Source: Paractinoplanes polyasparticus
Lineage (GTDB): Bacteria > Actinomycetota > Actinomycetes > Mycobacteriales > Micromonosporaceae
Length of the DNA stretch: 64,000 nt
Direction of reading: 5' to 3'
NCBI RefSeq assembly: GCF_019710575.1
Contig: NZ_JAHWFK010000038.1
Span: 21,004 to 85,003 of the forward strand
Of this stretch, positions 50,445 through 60,300 are shown in pieces. Made by a program: the position numbers and the translations under genes. The stretch's first letter is position 1. The number at the start of each line of letters is the position of its first letter. Below the pieces are notes generated by a model that had not been told where the DNA came from, did no database searches, and was given only the letters and a program-made list of their open reading frames with translations.

Positions 50445-50507
50445 GATCTGAAAGACGTTTTCAGATCGTAGGCGCGTCCCGGGAAACCTGCAAGACTCTT
50501 TCAGATC
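50445..50507. promoter_or_regulatory. ArsR operator: 9+9 bp inverted repeat plus a distal half-site
   Basis: GATCTGAAA (50445-50453) and TTTCAGATC (50459-50467) are perfect complements around a 5-nt spacer. The half-site TTTCAGATC recurs exactly at 50499-50507, 40 bp on. The dyad begins 12 nt upstream of the ArsR GTG, so it overlaps the leader or promoter and suits autorepression. Confidence 0.7.
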
Positions 50508-50640
50508 GCCCGTTTCGGCACCGGGGGCGTCACCGGCTGTCCGGGCCGCGCCGCTCGGGCAGACCGGCCGACGGCAACGTAACCATCGGGGCCGCCCCGG
50601 TGCATCGAGTCCCCGATGCGCGGTCGTCAGTTCTCGACCG

Positions 50641-51147
50641 CTAAGGGCCGACCCCCTGCACCGTGCGGCCGTCCTCCAGATAGCGCACCCGCTTTGTTTT
50701 CCAGGCGGCGCGAACCCGACGCCGGACGGGTCCGCTGAGCAAGGGCAGCGCCGCGTCGATCGGCAGGATCCTGCTTTCGGCAATCTCGACCGGCTGGAGG
50801 ACCACCGTGTCCAAGACGTCGTCGTCGAAGACGCCGCAGTCGAAAAGGAAGCGCATACCACCCGGCCGGTCATGCCGTGGCCGGCGGAAGTCAACGCACT
50901 TGAGCCGCCCCGTGGTGACGTCGATGCCGCATTCCTCCCTGGTTTCGCGGCGACATGCGTCCCAGGGTGACTCGCCGATCTCGACAATCCCGCCCGGGAT
51001 CGTCCAGCCGCCCTTGTACGTCGGCTTCAGGATGAGTAGTCGGTCGTTGCGAGCACGGACCAGAGCGCCGGCCGAGGCCGGGATGGTCGGGAGTGCGAAC
51101 GTCAGCTCGGGTAACTCATCGGCCTTGACGTCGCCCATGGAGAACAT
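50641..51147 (-). CDS. Nudix hydrolase
   Basis: A 168-aa Nudix-fold pyrophosphatase. The Nudix box is clear: GGIVEIGESPWDACRRE continuing TREECGI, with the metal-binding REx2EE glutamates. VRARNDRLLILKPTYKGGWT precedes it as usual. The substrate (damaged nucleotides, ADP-ribose, CoA or others) cannot be told. The ATG at 51147 or the one at 51138 may be used; neither has a good ribosome binding site. It stands alone, 57 nt downstream of the TetR gene on the same strand, and 200 nt of featureless sequence follow it. Confidence 0.88.
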   Translation of the reverse strand: MFSMGDVKADELPELTFALPTIPASAGALVRARNDRLLILKPTYKGGWTIPGGIVEIGESPWDACRRETREECGIDVTTGRLKCVDFRRPRHDRPGGMRFLFDCGVFDDDVLDTVVLQPVEIAESRILPIDAALPLLSGPVRRRVRAAWKTKRVRYLEDGRTVQGVGP

Positions 51148-51203
51148 GCTAGATCTGGAGCGACCGATCGGCCATCGGCCGGGGACGCCGCCGTGCTTCG
51201 GGC

Positions 51204-51869
51204 TCAGGGGCGCGGCAGCAGGCCCACGAGCGACGTGCTGATGGCGAGTCGCAGGGCTGTGCGCAGGTCGATGCGGTGGACGGCGAGCGCCGGCTCGGAC
51301 TCGTAGACGGCGACCAGGCTCGGCGGCGGCGAGGTGTAGGCGGACAGCGCGCCCCCCACGATCAGGACGTTCAGGCAGAAGAGCTCGGCCTGGTCGCCCA
51401 CCTCGGGCAGGTGCTGCCGGATGAGGCCGGCCATCACCGCGAGGTTGGCCAGCGAGGCCCGCTTGTGCCGGCGGACCACCTCGACCGAGACGTTGTGCTC
51501 GAGCACCCCGCCCTGCGCGCCGTAGAGGTCGCAGAGCACCGTCTGGGCGGCGAGTGAGCGGCTGAGCACGTCGGCCAGCTGCTCTCCCCGTTCCACGGCG
51601 GACCGGGCCCCATCGACGCTTCGGATCAGCTCCGGTTCCAGCTCGGCCAGCCAGGTCTTGGTCCGGTCGTCCATCAGGTCGAGCAGCACCGCCTCGCGGG
51701 ACTCGAAATAGCGCAGCACCGCCGTCTTGGCCAGGCCGACCCGCCGGCTCAGCTCGTTCAGGGTCACCTCGGCCACCGGCATCTCGTCGAGCATCGCCGA
51801 AGTCGTCTGCAGGATCGCCTGGCGCCGGGCTTCGCGCTGCTCCTCACTGCGGGCCCGCTGGAACGTCAT
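51204..51869 (-). CDS. TetR-family regulator divergent from a retinol-dehydrogenase-like SDR
   Basis: A 221-aa TetR-type repressor with DNA-binding helices ILQTTSAMLDEMPVAEVTLN, then ELSRRVGLAKTAVLRYFESR. The C-terminal part (LCDLYGAQGGVLEHNVSVEV) belongs to the TetR_C_17-like group often found beside oxidoreductases. AAGGTGG lies upstream of the ATG. It is divergent from an SDR gene with three TACCGGCGGTA sites between them, one inside the SDR promoter. The ligand is unknown. Confidence 0.88.
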   Translation of the reverse strand: MTFQRARSEEQREARRQAILQTTSAMLDEMPVAEVTLNELSRRVGLAKTAVLRYFESREAVLLDLMDDRTKTWLAELEPELIRSVDGARSAVERGEQLADVLSRSLAAQTVLCDLYGAQGGVLEHNVSVEVVRRHKRASLANLAVMAGLIRQHLPEVGDQAELFCLNVLIVGGALSAYTSPPPSLVAVYESEPALAVHRIDLRTALRLAISTSLVGLLPRP

Positions 51870-51888
51870 GATCCCACCTTAGCTTAGG

Positions 51889-51957
51889 TACCGGCGGTCT
51901 CTTGACAGCGTACCGGCGGTACATTAGCGTTCAGACATAACTTACCGGCGGTACATT
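51889..51957. promoter_or_regulatory. Three TACCGGCGGTA operators within the SDR promoter region
   Basis: The sites are 51889-51899 (last base changed), 51911-51921 and 51943-51953. The last two are part of a 15-bp direct repeat, TACCGGCGGTACATT. Each site has 5+5 inverted arms around one base. A near-perfect promoter, TTGACA (51902-51907) N17 TAGCGT (51925-51930), drives the SDR, and the second operator lies in its spacer. The third lies just beyond the expected start point. Confidence 0.8.
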
Positions 51958-51969
51958 GGGGAGAACGCG

Positions 51970-52884
51970 ATGAAGTGGACCGAGCAGCAGATTCCGCGCC
52001 AGGACGGCCGGGTGGCCGTGGTCACCGGCGCCAACACGGGGCTGGGCTTCGAGACGGCCCGGCAGCTCGCCGAACACGGAGCCTCGGTGGTGCTGGCCGT
52101 GCGCGACACGGCTAAGGGCAAGCAGGCCGCCGCCCGGATGAACGGCGATGTCTCCGTACGGGAGCTGGATCTGACCTCGCTGGAATCGGTGCGGGCCGCC
52201 GCGGCCGGGCTGCACGCCAGCCACCCGCGGATCGACCTGCTGATCAACAACGCCGGCGTGATGTACACCCCGAAGCAGAACACCCGCGACGGCTTCGAGA
52301 TGCAGTTCGGTACGAACCACCTGGGCCACTTCGCGCTCACCGGGCTGCTGCTCGACCTGCTGCTGCCGGTGCCCGGCTCGCGGGTGGTGACGGTCAGCAG
52401 CACCGGCCACCGCATCCGGGCCGACATCCACTTCGACGATCTGCAGTGGGAGCGGTCGTACGGCCGGGCCGCCGCCTACGGCCAGTCGAAGCTCGCCAAC
52501 CTCATGTTCACCTACGAGCTGCAGCGGCGGCTCGCCCCGCACGGCACCACTGCCGCAGTGGCCGCACACCCTGGCATCTCCAGCACCGAACTGGTCCGCA
52601 ACGCCCCGGCGATTTTCCGCCGATCGTTCAGCTGGCTCACCCCGCTGCTCGCGCAGCCCGCGGCGGCGGGCGCGCTGCCCACCCTGCGCGCCGCCACCGA
52701 CCCGTCCGTACTGGGCGGGCAGTACTACGGTCCCGACGGCCTGGCCGAGGCGCGCGGCAACCCGAAGCTGGTCACGTCCAGCCCCGATTCGTACGACGTG
52801 ACCGTGCAGCAACGGCTCTGGGCCGTCTCGGAGGACCTGACCGGCGTCCGTTTCCCCGTGGGCCAGGTCGCCGCCGCGGCGTGA
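51970..52884 (+). CDS. Short-chain dehydrogenase, retinol-dehydrogenase-like
   Basis: A 304-aa SDR of the WW-domain-oxidoreductase/retinol-dehydrogenase-like group. The cofactor motif is VVTGANTGLGFETARQLAEH, NNAG follows in LINNAGVMYTPKQ, FGTNHLGHFAL is the group's conserved stretch and the active site is VSSTGH with AYGQSKLANLMFTYEL. GGGGAG precedes the ATG by 6 nt. It is controlled by the divergent TetR gene. The gene ends directly against the convergent serine-hydrolase gene, with stop codons adjacent. The substrate is unknown. Confidence 0.9.
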   Translation: MKWTEQQIPRQDGRVAVVTGANTGLGFETARQLAEHGASVVLAVRDTAKGKQAAARMNGDVSVRELDLTSLESVRAAAAGLHASHPRIDLLINNAGVMYTPKQNTRDGFEMQFGTNHLGHFALTGLLLDLLLPVPGSRVVTVSSTGHRIRADIHFDDLQWERSYGRAAAYGQSKLANLMFTYELQRRLAPHGTTAAVAAHPGISSTELVRNAPAIFRRSFSWLTPLLAQPAAAGALPTLRAATDPSVLGGQYYGPDGLAEARGNPKLVTSSPDSYDVTVQQRLWAVSEDLTGVRFPVGQVAAAA

Positions 52885-54195
52885 CTACGCGACGTCGGGG
52901 CGGGTCATCAGGGGCGAGCGCAGGTGCAGGGTGAGATCGCGGGTGGTCAGGGGGTCGATGTTCCACGTCGCGGTGGCTGTGCCGTCGGCGTCGACGACCA
53001 GCCGGACCCGGTGCGGGGTGGTGATGACACAGAGGTCGGCGACGAACGTGTCGCCCTGCCAGGCGCCGGCAGCGACGACGGGGCGGCCGAGCGGGGAGCT
53101 TTCGCGCCATTCGCCGTGGCCGACCTCGATGGTGAGGGAATCTCCGATGTGGACCAGCCACCCGCGGGAAATCGGCTCGACGACGGCCTTGGTTCCGTCG
53201 GGCAGAGCCGGGCTCGCGACGGGACCGCCGGGAGCGAGGGCCAGCGATCGGTTGTCGGGCGTAGCGTCCAAGCCGGGCAGCAGACAGTCCCAGATCGCGT
53301 CGAGCACGGCCTGCGCCTGGTGGTGGGCGCCGGTCGTGGCGACCACCAGGTCGTGGGACGGGACGACCACGCACAACTGGCCGAAGGCGCCGTCGCCGTG
53401 GAAGCCGTGGCGGGAGATCCAGAACTGGTAGCCGTAGCCCTGTGTGTAGTCGGCGCCACCCGCTCCGACCTCGGCCGGGAAAGTATCGATGTGGCGGCTC
53501 GTCGCCAGCCGCACCCATTCAGGTGGGACGAGTTGCCGGTCGCCCCAGCGGCCGCCGCGCAGCAGCAGTTCGCCGAAGGCGGCGACGGCCTCGGTCGTCA
53601 GGTGCAGGCCGTGAAAGCCGAAGGCGGCGCCGCTCGCCACCCTGTCCCATTCGGCGTGCTCGATGCCCATCGGGTGGAAGAGGCGGTCGTCGAGGAACTC
53701 CGGCAGTCCCCGGCCGGTGACCCGTTCGACCATCCGGGCCAGCACGTACGTCGTCGCGTTGTCGTAGGTGTGGCGGGTTCCCTCCGCGTGCGCGAACGGC
53801 ACGCGGAGGAAACCCTTCACCAGATCGTCCGGTTCGTGCTGCCACGCCTCGGTGAGGCTGTCGGTGTCGTGGCCGGCTGTCATGGAGAGCAGGTGGTGGA
53901 CGGTGATGCGGCGGCCCTGCTCCGGCAGGCCGGCCGGAACATGGTCGGGCAACACGTCCACCACCCGGTCATCCAGCGCGAGCAGGCCGTCCGCGATCGC
54001 CAGGCCCACGGCGATCGAGGTGAACGACTTGGTCAGCGAGTAAAGCAGGTGGGGGCGGTCGGCCGAATAGGGCGCCCACCAGCCCTCGGCCACGACGTGA
54101 CGGTGGTGCACGACCATGAGGGAATGGCATTCGACGCCCTGCTCGTCCAGACGGTCGAACAACGCGGCCACCGAACCCTTCGACCGGGGCAGCAA
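52885..54195 (-). CDS. Serine hydrolase of the beta-lactamase class C/PBP family
   Basis: A 436-aa serine hydrolase, cytoplasmic by lack of a signal peptide. The SxxK motif is in LLYSLTKSFTSIAVGLAIA, the YxN in HTYDNATTYVLARM and the third motif in HGFHGDGAFGQLCVVV. VHHLLSMTAGH and ARMVERVTGRGLPEFL are also typical. The C-terminal ~110 residues are a lipocalin-like beta domain, as in esterase EstB-type and DD-peptidase-like relatives. The start is uncertain: the TTG 5 nt after the clpC stop gives the full length, but GGAGG is 16 nt away. It may be co-transcribed with clpC. Confidence 0.82.
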   Translation of the reverse strand: MLPRSKGSVAALFDRLDEQGVECHSLMVVHHRHVVAEGWWAPYSADRPHLLYSLTKSFTSIAVGLAIADGLLALDDRVVDVLPDHVPAGLPEQGRRITVHHLLSMTAGHDTDSLTEAWQHEPDDLVKGFLRVPFAHAEGTRHTYDNATTYVLARMVERVTGRGLPEFLDDRLFHPMGIEHAEWDRVASGAAFGFHGLHLTTEAVAAFGELLLRGGRWGDRQLVPPEWVRLATSRHIDTFPAEVGAGGADYTQGYGYQFWISRHGFHGDGAFGQLCVVVPSHDLVVATTGAHHQAQAVLDAIWDCLLPGLDATPDNRSLALAPGGPVASPALPDGTKAVVEPISRGWLVHIGDSLTIEVGHGEWRESSPLGRPVVAAGAWQGDTFVADLCVITTPHRVRLVVDADGTATATWNIDPLTTRDLTLHLRSPLMTRPDVA

Positions 54196-54200
54196 AGCTT

Positions 54201-56534
54201 TCAGTGCACGACCTCCAGAAGTTTTCGGAAGGATAGCCCGTCGTCGCCGGCGTCGATGACCACGCGGTCACCGGGGCGCAGGGTGTCGACCAGGATCCGT
54301 TCGGCCAGGGCGTCCTCGACCTCGCGCTGGATGGTGCGACGCAACGGCCGCGCGCCCATCGCCGGATCGAAGCCCCGGCGGGCCAGATACTCGCGGGCGG
54401 CCGCGGTCAGCTCGGCCGTGATGTCCTTGGCCCGCAACTGGGACGAGACCCGGGCCATCATCACGTCCACGATGCGCAGCACCTCGTCCTGGCTCAGCTG
54501 CGGGAAGACGATCGTCTCGTCGATGCGGTTGAGGAACTCGGGGCGGAAGTGCTCGGTCAGCGCCTCGGTCACCCGGTGCTCGCGGCGGCTGCCGAAGCCG
54601 ACCGCCGCCGCCCGGCCGGTGCCCAGGTTGCTGGTCAGGATGATGATCGTGTTCTTGAAATCGACCACGCGGCCCTGGCCGTCGGTCAGGCGGCCGTCCT
54701 CGAGGATCTGCAGCAGCGCGTTGAAGACGTCCGGGTGGGCCTTCTCGATCTCGTCGAACAGCACCACCGAGAACGGCTTGCGCCGCACCTTCTCGGTCAG
54801 CTGGCCGCCGTCGTCGTGGCCCACGTAGCCGGGAGGCGCGCCGACGAGCCGGGAGATCGTGTGGGTCTCCTGGAACTCCGACATGTCCAGCTGGATGAGC
54901 GCGTCCTCCGAGCCGAACAGGAACTCGGCCAGCGCCCGGGCCAGGGAGGTCTTTCCGACGCCGCTCGGGCCCGCGAAGATGAAACTTCCTGAGGGCCGCC
55001 GAGGATCTTTCAACCCGGCCCGCGTACGCCGGAGGGCGCGCGAAACCGCGGCCACCGCCGCGTCCTGGCCGACGACCCGCTTGTGCAGTTCGTCCTCCAT
55101 GCCGAGCAGCCGGGTCGCCTCCTGCTCGGTCAGCCGATGCACCGGCACCCCGGTCCACGTTGCCAGCACTTCGGCGATGTGGTCGCGGCCGATCTCGATG
55201 AGACCGTCGCTGCCCGCTTGCTTCTCCTGGTCGCGCAGGTGGGCCGCCCGTTCGAAGTCCTGGGCGTCGATCGCGGACTCCTTGGCGCGGCGCAGGCCGG
55301 CCAGCTCGGCGTTCCGGCCGGGCTCGGTCAGCCGGCGGATCCGCGAGCGGGCGCCGGCCTCGTCGATCAGGTCGATCGCCTTGTCCGGCAGGAACCGGTC
55401 GGGGACGTACCGGTCAGCCAGCGTCACCGCCGTGACCAGGGCCTCGTCACTGTAGGAGACGCGGTGGTGGGCCTCGTACTTGTCGCGCAGGCCCTTGAGA
55501 ATCTCGATCGTCTCGGCGTTCGTGGGCTCCTCGATCGACACCGCCTGGAAGCGGCGGGCCAGGGCCGCGTCCTTCTCGAAGTACTTGCGGTACTCGGTGG
55601 TGGTCGTGGCCCCGATGGTCTGCAGCTCGCCGCGGGCCAGCATCGGCTTGAGGATGCTGGCTGCGTCGATCGCGCCCTCGGCCGCGCCCGCACCCACGAG
55701 CTGGTGGATCTCATCGATGAACAGGATGATGTCACCGCGGGTGCGGCACTCCCTGACCACCTTCTTGAGCCGCTCCTCGAAGTCGCCGCGATAACGGGAG
55801 CCGGCGACCAGCGAGCTGATGTCGAGCGTGTAGACCTGCTTGTCCCGCAGCGAATCCGGCACCTCGCCGCGGACGATGCGCTGGGCCAGGCCGTCGACGA
55901 CCGCGGTCTTGCCCACGCCGGGCTCGCCCAGCAGCACCGGATTGTTCTTGGTCCGGCACGACAGCACGACCAGGACGCGGTCGATCTCGTGCTCGCGGCC
56001 GACGACCGGATCGAGCCTGCCTTCGCGGGCGCGGCCGGTCAGGTTCTCGCCGAACTGGTCGAGCAGCGTCGAGGCGGCCGGCGACACCGGCTCGGGTTCG
56101 GCCGAGGCTGAGGCCGACAGCAGGGTGAGCACTTGTTCGCGTACGCGGGAAGGGTCTGCCCCCAGCACCTGCATCGCGACACCCTCGCCCTCGCGGATCA
56201 GCCCGAGCAGGAGGTGCTCGGCGCCGATGTAGTTGTGGCCGAGCTGCAGGGACTCGCGCAACGCCAATTCGAGCACCTTCTTGGCGCGCGGAGTGAACGG
56301 GATGTGCCCGCCCGGCGAGGAGGCGCCCAGGCCAACCTTGTCCTCGACCTTTTCCCGTACGGCGGAAAGGGTGACCCCCTGGCTGCCGAGCGCCCGCGCG
56401 GCCAGGCCCTCGCCCTCGCGCAGCAGTCCCAGCAGCAGATGCTCGGTGCCGATGTAGCTGTGGTTGAGCAGCCGGGCCTCTTCCTGAGCCAGGACGACCA
56501 CTCGGCGGGCACGGTCGGTGAATCGTTCGAACAC
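54201..56534 (-). CDS. clpC: ClpC-type AAA+ unfoldase, short paralogue
   Basis: A 777-aa HSP100 unfoldase that feeds substrates to ClpP. It has two N-terminal Clp repeats (TEHLLLGLLREGEGLAARAL, AEHLLLGLIREGEGVAMQVL), a first AAA domain (GEPGVGKTAVVDGL, ILFIDEIHQLVG), a UVR-containing middle part (ESAIDAQDFERAAHLRDQEK) and a second AAA domain (GPSGVGKTSLARAL, VVLFDEIEKAHPDVFN). AAAVGFGSR fits the ClpP-binding VGF loop. It is ~60-70 residues shorter than the main actinobacterial ClpC, mostly at the C-terminus, so I take it for a second copy. GTG 56534 is chosen because the family starts with MFERFTDRAR, with GAGGA 10 nt upstream. Confidence 0.88.
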   Translation of the reverse strand: MFERFTDRARRVVVLAQEEARLLNHSYIGTEHLLLGLLREGEGLAARALGSQGVTLSAVREKVEDKVGLGASSPGGHIPFTPRAKKVLELALRESLQLGHNYIGAEHLLLGLIREGEGVAMQVLGADPSRVREQVLTLLSASASAEPEPVSPAASTLLDQFGENLTGRAREGRLDPVVGREHEIDRVLVVLSCRTKNNPVLLGEPGVGKTAVVDGLAQRIVRGEVPDSLRDKQVYTLDISSLVAGSRYRGDFEERLKKVVRECRTRGDIILFIDEIHQLVGAGAAEGAIDAASILKPMLARGELQTIGATTTTEYRKYFEKDAALARRFQAVSIEEPTNAETIEILKGLRDKYEAHHRVSYSDEALVTAVTLADRYVPDRFLPDKAIDLIDEAGARSRIRRLTEPGRNAELAGLRRAKESAIDAQDFERAAHLRDQEKQAGSDGLIEIGRDHIAEVLATWTGVPVHRLTEQEATRLLGMEDELHKRVVGQDAAVAAVSRALRRTRAGLKDPRRPSGSFIFAGPSGVGKTSLARALAEFLFGSEDALIQLDMSEFQETHTISRLVGAPPGYVGHDDGGQLTEKVRRKPFSVVLFDEIEKAHPDVFNALLQILEDGRLTDGQGRVVDFKNTIIILTSNLGTGRAAAVGFGSRREHRVTEALTEHFRPEFLNRIDETIVFPQLSQDEVLRIVDVMMARVSSQLRAKDITAELTAAAREYLARRGFDPAMGARPLRRTIQREVEDALAERILVDTLRPGDRVVIDAGDDGLSFRKLLEVVH

Positions 56535-56734
56535 GACAATCACGTCCTCGCGGCGAGGGCCCACGCACCTCACCGATAGACGCGTGTCATCGCGCGACGG
56601 GTGAGATGCGCTGAGTCGAAGCCTCTTGGCGTGATCACGCGGCCCGCGTGGGGAGCCGCGCAACGCTCGTGCAGGCGCGCTGCCCCCTCACCATAACGCC
56701 GGCCGTCCTACGATGGCGTTCAGGGAGGCCCGCG

Positions 56735-57328
56735 ATGACCGGAACGAAGCACCGACACCCCGTCCCCGACCGCGCCCGCCGCCGCGCCGTACGGGCTCTC
56801 GCCGCCCAGCTCGGAGTGCCTTATTCGGTCGCCGCCCGGATGCTCGCCGAGGGCCGGCGCCCGGTGGTGTTCGCCCAGCGCGAACAGCGCCCGTTCCACG
56901 CCCGGGTCCGCGACACCCGCGAGGCGGTCGACCTGCCCCTGGGTCGCGCGGCCCACCTGGCCACCCGCTTCAAGACCGGCGAGCCGCGCCTGCGCACGGT
57001 GCTGGCCATGCTCTACGCGACGGTCGAACACGAGGCGCCGGCCCTGAAGCCGGCCCCCGAGGAACTGTCGTGGGTGGCCGACCTGGGCGAGGAGGCCGCC
57101 GTCGACATCACCTGCGGAGCCCTCGACCAGGCCGCCCGCCTGCTCCTCGACGACGACACCTGGCACCTGTGGAACCGCATCGAGGCCGCCCTCACCGCCG
57201 GCGACCTCAACGCCGACCCCCGCATCCGCGACGCGGCCCGGCTGCTCGGCCGCGAGCTGCGCACGGTGAGTCTGCGCAGCGCCCTCCCGGCCGCCCGCCG
57301 AACCCTCGACGCCTTGCTGGTGGTCTAG
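56735..57328 (+). CDS. Hypothetical protein, 197 aa, with HTH-like N-terminus
   Basis: I do not recognise the family. The first ~50 residues are very basic (KHRHPVPDRARRRAVRALAA), followed by QLGVPYSVAARMLAEGRRPV, which resembles a helix-turn-helix. The rest is helical and acidic-hydrophobic (ELSWVADLGEEAAVDITCGA, IEAALTAGDLNADPRIRDAA). GGGAGG precedes the ATG by 6 nt. An ORF extension upstream of this ATG lacks support. It shares a CTAG tetranucleotide with the convergent 1056-residue gene, so both stop codons overlap. Confidence 0.65.
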   Translation: MTGTKHRHPVPDRARRRAVRALAAQLGVPYSVAARMLAEGRRPVVFAQREQRPFHARVRDTREAVDLPLGRAAHLATRFKTGEPRLRTVLAMLYATVEHEAPALKPAPEELSWVADLGEEAAVDITCGALDQAARLLLDDDTWHLWNRIEAALTAGDLNADPRIRDAARLLGRELRTVSLRSALPAARRTLDALLVV

Positions 57329-60300
57329 GGCAGCAGGGTGCGGACGTGCGTCAGGGCGGGCTCGGTGAGGGGGAAAGTCACGGTGCCCTCGTGGTCCTGG
57401 CGTTCCAGGGTCCACTCGTCGTGGAGGCGGCGGATCGTCACCTGGACGTTGGGGGCCTCGCCGTGCCAGACGGCGTCGCCTCGGCCGGCGCCGTAGCGGG
57501 ATCGGGAGAGCGCGCTGATTCGGGCCACGCTCGCGCACGCGCGGCAGCGGCCGTCGGGGGTTGCGGTGCAGCGGCGGCAGACCGGGCCGCCGCAGAGGGG
57601 GCACGGGGCCACGCCGTCCTCGCAGGCGCGGCAGGTGCTGGTCAGGCAGGTCGCGCAGGTTCGGACGCTCGCGGCCAGGTGGTGGCTGCGGCACACGTAG
57701 GCCTCGGTCAGCGGGTCTCCGGTGACCGCGTCCGGCACGTGGCCCTCCAGCTCGCCGGCTTTCACCTCGTACGTGATCTGGAGCTGGGGGCCGTCGGGCA
57801 GCGACCAGACCTCCTCGACCTCCAGGCCGATCGCGACGTGGGCCTGTCTGGTCGGGTGGGCCGCCAGGCGCTTGCTCAGCTCGGCGATCAGCGGCTCGGG
57901 CAGGTCGGCCGTCGCTGAGGGGGCGGCGCCCGGTTCGCCGGGGGCGACCGCGGCCTGGGCGCGGGCGGGTGGCACCGACTCGGCCTGCGGCGGCTGCACC
58001 ACTCCGACGTACCAGAGACGCCTTTGCATTCGGGACGCGCCGGCGATGGTGATGCCGGTGAAGTCGTCGGCGGTGGTCAGTGCGGTGACCGTGGCGGTGA
58101 CGCCGGGTGCGACGAGGGCCGCGCCGACCAAGGCGCGGGTCAGGTCGCCGGGCTCGGCCGAGATCTCGTGCCACACCGGGTCCTGGGCGTCGTGCCGCAG
58201 GCCCAGCAGCGCGTGGGCGCCGACCCGGGCCAGCACCGCCTCCCACTCGCCGAGCCGGGTTCGCGCGACCACCTCGGGCTGGGGGTTCCAGTCGGCCTCG
58301 GCCCACCACACAGTTCCTTCGGGCGCCTCCCACTCGGCGACCGTCTCCGAGGTGGTGGGGCCGGAAGCGGTCCGGTGTACGAGACCGCGCGCGTCCACCG
58401 CGACCAGGTCTTCCGTCCGCATGCGGCAGGCCACGAGCCGGGCCGCCGCCGGTTCGGCGTCCACGGGTTCTCCCGCCGGGCCGCCCGGGGACGGCGTCCG
58501 CTCGACCGGCAGCGCCGCCGCCAATTCCGCGCGGAGGGCGGAATCCGGCGTGCCGCCGTCGTTGGCCGATGGCGGATCGAAGGTGCCCGCCGCACGGGTG
58601 TCGCCGACCATGACCGCCCAGTGCAGGGTCGTCCCGGTGGTGCGGTCGACCGTGAGCCAGTCGCGGGGCGCGGGCGGGCAGTGCTGCTCGGGCAGGGCGT
58701 GGACGTCCACGTCGCCGGCGCCGACCAGGCGGGCCGCGGCGATCCGCAGCGGCAGCAGAGGGTCGTCGGTCGCGCTCGTCCAGCGCACGATGGCCGAGCC
58801 GTTCAGCAGCACCACCTCGCGGCGGTGGGGCCCGGCCAGCCGTACGACCGTGCCGCCGTCGTCGGTGGCGGTCAGCGCGGTCAGGCCGTGCGCGCCCAGC
58901 TCCTCGGGAAGGTCGCCGGCCGAACCGGGGGCCGCGGACCGGCAGGTGAGGCAGACCGAATCTTCGCGGCAGGAGCGGCACATGTCCCGCTCGCAGATCC
59001 GGCAGGGTTCCACCGCGAGCGCCCGGGAGCAGGCGCCGCAGGACTCGTCGCCGCACCGGGCGCACCGGGCCGGCGGCACCTCGGCGCCGTTGCGGCACGC
59101 TGCGCAGGCCGGACGGTCGCACGTCGTGCACGCGAAGAGCCGGGCCACCTCGCGGCAGCACGGCCCGTAGACGCTGCCGCAGGCCGGGCAGCCGGTTGCG
59201 CGGCTGATGTCGAAGAAATGACCGAGGCTGTCGACCGAGACGTCTCGGTGGAGGACCTCGCCGCTGGGCAGCCTGATCGACAGGGGCGCGTCGGGGGCGA
59301 GCGGGGTCCGGCCCTCCGGCTTGTTCAGCGGTGAGCCGGGGGCGATCAGGTAGGCCCGCGAGGTGCTGCCGTGCGGGGACTGCCACGTCTCCTCGATCTC
59401 GAGGCAGTCCGCCAGGGCCACGGCCTCGAGCGGACGGTCGAGGGCGGTGAGCGCGGCGAGCAGGTGGTCGTCGGCGACCACGTCCACCTCGCGCAGCTCC
59501 TCCCGGAGGGCGTCCCCGGAGAGCGCGTTGACCATCGGCTCGCCGGTCCCGCCGGCCAGCAGGATCGGGGGCAGCTTCCACACCTGGCGCTTGACCTCGG
59601 TGCCGCGGACCGGGGTGCTGAAGTCGAGCCGGGAGCTCGTGGCCCGCCAGGGATGCCGCACCAGCACGCGGCCGGGGTCCTCGGCGCGGTGGGCGAGCTG
59701 GTCCTCGGCCCGCGGCGTGGCGCCCGGCAATCCGGGCACGAACCATTGCGCCGTACGGGACCCGTCGCTCAGCCGGCACAGGTACGAACGGTGCAGCCCG
59801 TCCACCTCGATGCGCACCGGACCGGCCTGCCCGGTGGCCACTGCCCGCCCGCCGGCGACCGGTTCGTGCTGGGCGGCGGCCCACTCCACCGGCTGCGACC
59901 CGGCCGGCATCGAGCCACCGTCGCCGTCGTGCCACAGCTCGCGGTAATGGAACTGGCGGTCGATCCAGCGCACCACGGTCAACGAGACAGCGGCGACGGC
60001 GGGCGGCACGGGAACGGGGTGGGCAGCCCGCAGCTCAGCGAGCAGATCGGCGAAGTCGTCCTCACTGCCGACGGCCGTTCCAGCCATCGAAAGCGAGCCG
60101 GCGGCCGCGGGGTCGACGGACGGTCCGGCGATCGAAGGCAACTCGGCGGCGGCCTCGGGGTCGACGGAGCTGTCTGTTGCCGGTCGGGTCGACCACCACG
60201 TCAGCTGCTCGACATCGGCCCACAGCGCGCCCTCGGTCACAGCCTCCGGGGCCGCTGCGGCCACCAGACCAGCCGAAGGCGGGAGACCGAAGCGGGCAGC

